From Pyrenochaeta sp. MPI-SDFR-AT-0127 (lineage: Eukaryota > Ascomycota > Dothideomycetes > Pleosporales > Cucurbitariaceae), in NCBI GenBank assembly GCA_020747015.1, contig JAGTJM010000008.1:620001-684000 (forward strand): a stretch of DNA of 64,000 nt, written 5' to 3'. The notes under the pieces are model-generated. The model saw only the letters and a list, made by a program, of their open reading frames with translations. It had not been told where the DNA came from and did not search any database. The stretch's first letter is position 1. Each line of letters begins with the position of its first letter. Below, piece after piece: positions 57,792 through 64,000 of the stretch. The position numbers were made by a program, and so were the translations under genes.

Positions 57792-59239
57792 TCAAGTCGG
57801 TTCTCCATTGCTTTCACTTCTCCTATGGCCATGTACCTGAGCGGGTACCTCGAGCGTATCTCTTCGCTTAGGCTTTCGTGCTGGGCTAGTCTCTGGGCGT
57901 GGAGATTCGTGTAGTGGTGGTGGCGGTGTCGAACTGCCCTCGATGCCGGACGTTGAAGCAATGCTGGGGGCATATGTACTGCCAGCTCTCGAATTCTCTT
58001 CGCGAAGTCGGCTGTATTGCGTGCTAATTCGTTCTAGTGCTGGGTTACGCAAAACCTCTCCTGGGACTTCGGGAAAACCTCGTGCTTTCTCGTTCTTGTA
58101 GTCAGAGACATCGAATTTGTCGTGCGCAGCATTGCCTAAATAGTCTGCGGCAGAATTGAGCCATTTGCGTACTGTATTTCTGCCGGCTGTCGGCTGACCC
58201 TCGCCGCTCTCTCTCCTGTTAAAACTGTGATCTTGATCTAGGTCGGGTTGAGTGATCGTTGGTATTCGCGCCATCGCATTCGGCGATGTGGAACGTATAC
58301 CCAAACCATTCTCGGCTGGATTTTGACTAATGGGAAACTCAAAGTTGGACAGACGAGCGGGAGAGCGTTGTCGCTCGCTACTGGGGCCACGATGTGAGGC
58401 TGCAGAGTTCGCATAGTGCGGTCTTGGTTTCTCTGTGGCGACTTCATCACCTGTAGACCAAAGCAAGTACAGCGAGCCTAACGCTGCCAATGCCGTACCA
58501 GCAATAGATGACCATTGGCCTAGAGAAGAAGCAGTCGATTAGCGGTGGCTTGATGAGGGTGTCTGCATCACCTACCAATTGAAGCCATGGGTTCGATTTC
58601 ATGGCTGACTTGAGAACTGAAAAAGTTTGCTTCACCGATCCCGATTATTGCAAGTATGACTCCACCAAACAGGGGAATCTCAACAACACTCAAAAACTTT
58701 CTCACTACGTTATTGATGCCCTTCATTTCTCGTACCGTGATATTGGCGCCTTCAATAGGAGCATCCAATTGTTGTTCGACTACTGTTCGTCTCTTCCAAT
58801 TGATTTCAAGAATTTTATCCCACGTGAAGACCAAACTCAGGATCGCAGGTATGCAAAAGCCGGCAGCAAGTAACATGGCGGCATTGAAGGACAGTATCTT
58901 AGGCACGGGTATGATGTAGACGTTCCCATTGGCCCCGCCCCGCAGAGAGGAAAACGGACCACGGTCCTCGGAGCAAACCAAACCACAAGAAGCGTGGGCA
59001 TAAGGAAATTTTGCCGCATTCAGTGAAATGGGATTTCCGAGCTCATCAAAGGGGCAAGCCGTGGGGGTAACACGATAGAACTCGACACAGAGTGCGACCA
59101 GACCCATAAGGATCAAGATGGTCCAGAGAAAGATGATATTTCGACCAGGATCGTAGAAATAAGTGCGTGATAGCCGGACCGTCAGAGGCGCTGCCAGGAT
59201 GCCAATGGCGCAGAATTGAAAAGCACCGAAGATATCCAT
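57792..59239 (-). CDS. Conserved multi-spanning membrane protein, unknown function
   Basis: Exons 59239-58576 and 58519-57792, split by a 56-base intron, encode about 463 residues. Membrane helices are visible near the N-terminus (IGILAAPLTV), then IIFLWTILILMGLVALCVEFY, a central helix (AAMLLAAGFCIPAILSLVFTW), LFGGVILAIIGIGEANFF, and one after the intron (AGTALAALGSLYLLW). A Cys-containing loop (TACPFDELG and HASCGLVCSEDRG) lies between the second and third. The C-terminal ~200 residues are Ser/Pro/Arg-rich and probably cytosolic and phosphorylated. I recognise the type as conserved in moulds but know no function. An in-frame upstream ATG at 59389 would add 50 residues; MDIFGAFQF at 59239 looks like the natural start. 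Confidence 0.65.
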
Positions 59240-60312
59240 GTCAACCGCGCCTAGAATTGTGGTTAAAAAAGGGCTTGTTTTATCTTGGGGGGTGGTAGGG
59301 AATCCCACCATTAATATGCGAAGAGGCCACCACGAGGCCGTGGAGAGAAGAAATGGCTGGAATAACCAACGCTGCAGCCAAGCAAGCATTCCTCAGCCAT
59401 TCTGCCTTTCGAAAAGCTACACATGCAGCGACAAGGACGTAGTAGAGTATCTGGCATCACGTGTGAGTCTTTTAACGGGTCGCGACTGGCACATTTTGAA
59501 TTGAGTGTACGAACACGTGATCCAGGGCCATAGTTTGATGACAGAGGAAAGGCACAGACGACTTGCAAGGCCGGCGCTGACGTAGCGTTGGCCGTGCTAC
59601 GTGTGGAGAAGTCTCGCAGCGCTGGAACTACGGGCATGCCGGCGCTGAGTAGTTTGTAGTTGTTGGGAACTGGACGTTAGCTAGCATCGCGCCATGGAGG
59701 GAAGTGAAAAGGTGAGAGAGTCACGCATTGCGGATATTTGATGCGGCTCAAGACGAGTGAGGCGCCCAAGGAGGCCTCTGATGATCAAAGCATTGCGATT
59801 CCGGTCAAACATATTGGGGTTCGGTTCGCCGCTGCAAAGGAGGCGGAGTCGATGGATGACCTACTTGGCGGGGCGGACCTGCTCCGACGGGCCACAGACT
59901 AACCTCGATCTGGTCAAGCGCTGATCTTTGGCCGCCAAGAGGTAAGGCGCGGCCCTGCACCGTCCCACCGCCCAAAACCGCCCAAAACTTGCGCAATTAA
60001 ACCGTACAAGAGCCCTACTTGCCTACCCTGCTTTTGTGTCCTGCATCATGTGCCATATGCAATCCCCTCACCAGGAGCCGTGAGTCGTACACCGACGACA
60101 GACACCGGACAACGAACGTACGTGTTTCCGGGCGCTGCTACCGACTTTGTTTCACCCGTCTTAGCCCGCCAACCAAATGCTGTGGCCCACTGGCTTTCAC
60201 AAATACACGTATCCTTCACAGTCCTAATCCGGGGCAGATTATCAGGAGAGAGTCTATTCTCGTTGCCCTATCCGAGCCGCCATCTAGCCTGAAGGCTCGT
60301 GACGACAGCACC
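59240..60312. other. Divergent intergenic region
   Basis: About 1.07 kb between the membrane-protein start (minus) and the permease start (plus). An open frame lies in phase upstream of the permease, from a TTG at 60019, but has no ATG before 60313. A short direct repeat of CCGCCCAAAA occurs near 59968-59988. No gene is supported. Confidence 0.5.
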
Positions 60313-62476
60313 ATGTTGGCCCAACGTGCCGGCACCGATGCAGAAGATCTAAATCTCAACACCAGCGACATAAAAAAGTGGCGGTCTATAGTGACACTAA
60401 TTGTCTTCATATTGACGAGTAAGTCTGCAGCACACTTCATCTTTTCAAGACTACGGCCTGATGAAACTTCGTGTCCAGATATCAACGTCCTGTTCCCTTA
60501 TCACATACATCTTTATGTCCCTCGGGTTCTCTGGACTGCGGTTCTCAATGTTGCTAGTGCATTGCGCATCATCCCTCCCCCCTCCCATCCAACTAGGACT
60601 CGAAATGGCAAAGTTGGTGCCTTTGTGCTGTTCAAGTTCCCCATGAATTTCTTCACGGCACCCCTGATCGCAAACCTATTCCTGCTCGCCATATCGGCTA
60701 TTGGCCGGCAGGAGGTGGCTGATGGGACGATTGGCGTGCAGGGCATTGTGCCCTATGACATCATGCTATTCTTCCTTTCCCTGGCGTACATCGCCATCTC
60801 AGTGGATGCATCTGGCCTCATTAGATGGTTAGCATTCAAGGTTTTGCAGAAGGGTGGAAAGGTAGGGCATAGGCTCTTTTTCTATCTGTACGCCTTCTTT
60901 TTCGCCCTGACGACTTTTATCGGCAACGATCCAATCATTCTCTCGGGTACCGCCTTCCTCTCCTACATGACGCGCGTGTCGAGCAATATCAAACACCCAA
61001 GAGCTTGGATCTACACCCAGTTCGCTGTCGCCAATATAGCCTCTACTATCCTTGTCTCTTCGAATCCGACCAACCTTGTCCTTGCCGGAGCGTTCAAAAT
61101 CACATTTGTCAAGTACACAGCCAATGTTATTGTTCCAGTCCTCGTGACGGGAATTGTCTTGTTTCCCTTTTTGCTGTACATCATTTTCCACGACGAGTCC
61201 CTCATTCCTTCATCTATCAAGATGGAAGACCTTCCGGATGAGCTCAAGAATAAGAAGCCCGTTAATCCAAACATACCGTTCGCAAAGGGCGAACCGAACG
61301 AGCGCGAGACCGATACTGACGGCGATGAGGAGCAAGAAAAAAAGCTGTCACTAGAGGAAATCCTCAATCCATTTTTAGATAGAAAGGGCGCGATATTTGG
61401 AGCTGTCATCATGGCAGCAACATTGATCACCGTCCTCGCTCTCAACGCCGCTTCGCAGGGCACGCACGAGCACCCTGTCTTTTATGTGACACTACCTGCT
61501 GCTTTTGTTATGTTTTGCTTCGACCTTGCGATGGGGTGGCTTAATAGAGAAGAGACGCGTAAAATTGCTCATGAGGGACGGCGAAGAGCAGAAACAGCAC
61601 AGGCCGAACGAGAGATAAGAAGGAATTCAGTGGTGCAAGGAAGTCCAGATATGTTTGCATCGGCGTCTAAACACCTGAATGGCCTACCCAATGAGAAGTC
61701 GGAATCTTCCACAACAGCAACATCCGGTGGACAGTGTGATGAGAAGCTCCAAGAGCTGGCCGAAAACGAAAGGACCGCCCGTGAAGAAAAGAAACTAGGT
61801 CCAAGCACAGCGGATAAGCCAACGAATATGGCTTCGCTTGTAAATCATGCACATCGCTGGGCACAGGAGACGTTTCCAACGACTATGACTGTATTTCATC
61901 ACCTGCCCCTTGCGCTGGTACCGTTCGCTTTCTGTATGTTCATTCTGGTGCAAGCTCTCGTTACGAAAGGCTGGGTTCCAGTCTTCGCATACGGGTGGGA
62001 TCACTGGGTTGAAAAGACTGGAACCGTTGGTGCGATTGGCGGAATGGGTTTTATTTCTGTTATTCTATGCAACGTATGTCTACTGCCCCTTGAAAAGTGC
62101 TACAATCCCGCGCTAACTGCCCATTCCTGTCCAGTTTGCAGGTACAAATATTGGTACAACAATCCTTATCTGTAGAGTGATCCAGACTTGGGCAAAAATC
62201 CACGAACAAAGTGGGGTCCCTATCTCTGACAGAACCTTCTGGGGTACGGTTTATAGCATGGCTATTGGAGTCAACTACGGGGCCTTTAGCCTTGCATTCA
62301 GCGCTTCGCTCGCTGGTATGCTCTGGCGCGATATTCTGGGGAGGAAACATATTCGCGTTGGCGGCCTCGAATTTGCTCGCATTAACCTGCCGATTATCGC
62401 AATCACCATGCTAGTCGGTCTTGTCGTCCTGACTGGACAGATTTACATCATGAGGAAAGACGCTCCGTATATATGA
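60313..62476 (+). CDS. CitMHS/ArsB-type permease
   Basis: Exons 60313-60418, 60479-62073 and 62135-62476 encode 680 residues. The first intron is 60 bases with no stop, so the frame reads through it; removing it restores VFILTNINVLFPYHI. About twelve hydrophobic segments are visible, with the family block YIAISVDASGLIRWLAF, FFALTTFIGNDPIILSGTAFL, and NIASTILVSSNPTNLVLAG, and after the last intron FAGTNIGTTIL. This paired NP-containing inverted-repeat pattern is that of the ion transporter superfamily members ArsB and citrate-Mg transporters. A charged loop of about 120 residues sits between the halves. The likely substrate (arsenite, anion or dicarboxylate) cannot be read from the sequence. 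Confidence 0.85.
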
Positions 62477-63609
62477 CTTATATTGAGCACCGAAAACCAC
62501 CCGATAAATATGAACCCATCATTGCCACTGGACTAGGACGATCCTAAGGAGCTCCATGCAAAGGCGACCCATCTATTTGTTCCATAACCGATCGGCTGTG
62601 GTATTTGTTCACGATAGACCCTGCGGAATGATAAGAGTCTGCCAAAAGCCAAAATCTGCGCCTGCTTGAACTTCGGCCATATGCAGATGGAACGCCAAAG
62701 GATACACCAGACAGTATGAAGGTATGGGGCAGTAGGGTTCGTGCGACGTACTGCCATCTCATCCACCAGAACGCGGAGGCACCATGCGAGACGCTGGTAG
62801 TGTAAACCTGTCAAACACTACAACAGGCGCGACGACTCTAATCCTATGGAATCGCCAAGACCCGAGTTGTGGAATTGATTTAAGACGACACGATGTGATT
62901 TACTACCGTTTTTCAAAGCAAGTGAATCCACGACTCATAGAGATCTGCTCAGTGAATACTATTTCACGTGCAGATTTGTGGAGGCTATGAGAAGTAAAAT
63001 GTATTATTCGGAGCAACTTGAGAACTAGCCATCATTAGACTAAACCCGGATAATATTCAAATTGATCGTGCCTCGATCTCTACCGTGATGGTGTAGCATG
63101 CGGTTATGGACAAAATGTTCTGAAAGGCTCATTCTGAGACCAGGTCAGTACACCACAAACCAGCTATGAGAAAGAGCAAGTGTATTCGAACAAGCTACCG
63201 CCAGCTTCGTTTCCCTTTGGTGTATACAAGCTGCAGTTTTGGTATCATCAGAGAATAGCCTTGCGTTTCGTACTATGTTGTACTGTTCCCGTCCTACGTG
63301 GATATACATGCAATAATTTCAAGCTCACATGAAGACAGGAGTGTCTACTAATCATAACGCAAGCAAAACCCTGTCGGGTTCCACGAATGAATGCTCAGGC
63401 TCCAGTGTCATTGAGATTCCTGGCTGGGCAGTGCTGTATCAAACGCGCGCAAGCAAGTTACAAAGTACGAGGACGTAGCAGGTCATCTGTATTAGTAATG
63501 TATCGCATCTCAACAAACATGCTTTGATGCAGCTGCGTATCTGATATGATATGGAAAGAAGACATGTGAAAATTCAATGAATGACTCGTCGTTTTCAATT
63601 TTACCTCTT
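62477..63609. other. Gene-free intergenic region between convergent genes
   Basis: About 1.1 kb between the permease stop and the stop of the glycine-rich gene. Only short frames occur, with no recognisable product. Confidence 0.5.
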
Positions 63610-64000
63610 TCAATCTCCACCGCATCCACCTCCGTCACCTCCGTCTCCACCACCGCCCCCGCCATCTCCTCCTCCTCCTCCTCCACCTCCACCTCCCCCA
63701 CCGTATCCACCACCGCCACTATATCCGCCAGCATAACTTCCACTATAGTACCCGCTCGTCGCTGTCGAGGTATTGTACGTGGGCACGGCTGGATAGCCAC
63801 CTGACGAAGCCGAAGTATTTTTAGCAGGAGCCGGAGAAGATTTTACAGCTGGCTTTGGTTCCACACGATATGTTGAATTATTTGCCCAAGGTGAGGGTTT
63901 TTGAAGGCGGGTAACGGCTGGGCTGAATGGAGTGTTTGAAGGCTGAGCTGTAGAAACAGTTGCTGGACCGATAGATTCAGATTTCGATTTCTTGCCAAAG
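63610..64000 (-). CDS. Glycine-rich protein C-terminus (partial)
   Basis: The frame is open from the right edge to a TGA at 63610-63612, so 129 codons of the C-terminus are visible and the start lies outside the window. The visible part begins FGKKSKSESIG and runs through Ser/Thr/Pro-rich sequence to a tract of Gly with scattered Tyr and Ser (GGYSGGGGYGGG), ending in GGCGGD. The tract is encoded by a simple GGN repeat listed separately. Such tails occur in cell-wall, RNA-binding and other fungal proteins, so no function can be inferred. The upstream frame continuity supports coding, but an intron in this stretch cannot be excluded. Confidence 0.55.
   Translation of the reverse strand, partial: FGKKSKSESIGPATVSTAQPSNTPFSPAVTRLQKPSPWANNSTYRVEPKPAVKSSPAPAKNTSASSGGYPAVPTYNTSTATSGYYSGSYAGGYSGGGGYGGGGGGGGGGGGDGGGGGGDGGDGGGCGGD
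63618..63720. repeat. Simple CCN/CTC-rich repeat encoding polyglycine
   Basis: A purine/pyrimidine-biased tract of CCACC, CCTCC and CTC units on the plus strand. Read on the minus strand it is GGN repeats that encode the glycine tail of the gene at 63610. Such DNA is prone to slippage, so tail length may vary between strains. Confidence 0.75.

Noticed and set aside
63510..63800. Val/Glu-rich minus-strand frame overlapping the glycine tract
   Set aside because: It is a frame-shifted reading of the GGN simple repeat; the glycine frame is the one open through the right edge.
1..64000. CRISPR arrays, operons, insertion sequences and prokaryotic regulatory elements
   Set aside because: Spliceosomal introns throughout, eukaryotic families and no such repeats; none is expected in a fungal nuclear genome.
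1..64000. A secondary-metabolite gene cluster
   Set aside because: No polyketide synthase, nonribosomal peptide synthetase, terpene cyclase or cluster-type zinc-finger regulator is present; the SDR and transporter genes are isolated.

Overview
The window is nuclear DNA from a filamentous ascomycete (Pezizomycotina). The evidence is the gene structure and the gene content. Introns are short (about 44 to 160 bp), have GTANGT-like donors, and often carry a CTAAC/CTGAC-type branch point 10 to 25 bases before the acceptor. The content is typical of mould genomes: a HET-domain protein, hybrid histidine kinases, an AA9 lytic polysaccharide monooxygenase, a family CE1 esterase, a CYSTM protein and fungal F-box families. 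A plant-associated or saprotrophic Dothideomycete would fit, but that is only an impression. There are no CRISPR arrays, no operons, no convincing tRNA or rRNA genes and no intact transposons.

Layout. 1-5395 (minus): a giant ZNFX1-like helicase with NFX1 zinc fingers and tandem CbxX-type AAA+ domains, open at the left edge. 5830-7325 (plus): a conserved fungal protein often labelled geranylgeranyl pyrophosphate synthetase without its motifs. 7401-8466: a short-chain dehydrogenase pseudogene with a stop codon at its catalytic tyrosine. 9303-14140: a soluble PAS/GAF hybrid histidine kinase. 16238-18025: a convergent pair, a WW-domain protein facing a tiny CYSTM protein. 19370-25944: four minus-strand housekeeping-type genes (NAD-dependent epimerase, TDG-type DNA glycosylase, mitochondrial APH-like kinase, membrane J-protein). 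26832-28523: a sugar transporter. 30278-31121: a decayed F-box gene whose intact relative is at 54161. 33437-40348: a TM9SF endomembrane protein and an SLN1-type osmosensor kinase.

The right half holds a tubby-like-fold candidate (41996), a HET protein (43456), a secreted M28 aminopeptidase (46340), two F-box-like proteins (48764, 51248), a small acidic coiled-coil protein (53051) and an F-box protein (54161). These are followed by a divergent pair for plant cell-wall attack (AA9 LPMO at 54989 and CE1 esterase at 56705), a conserved multi-spanning membrane protein (57792), a CitMHS/ArsB-type permease (60313) and the C-terminus of a glycine-rich protein at the right edge.

How they may work together. 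SLN1 and the second hybrid kinase are candidate inputs to the HOG phosphorelay. The AA9/CE1 pair and the M28 peptidase are secreted and could degrade plant material; the sugar transporter could take up products. The WW protein and the proline-rich CYSTM protein may be partners. Exon coordinates were inferred by hand from splice signals and reading frame; every complete intact gene model has a total length divisible by three. Intergenic stretches over 300 bases are listed individually.
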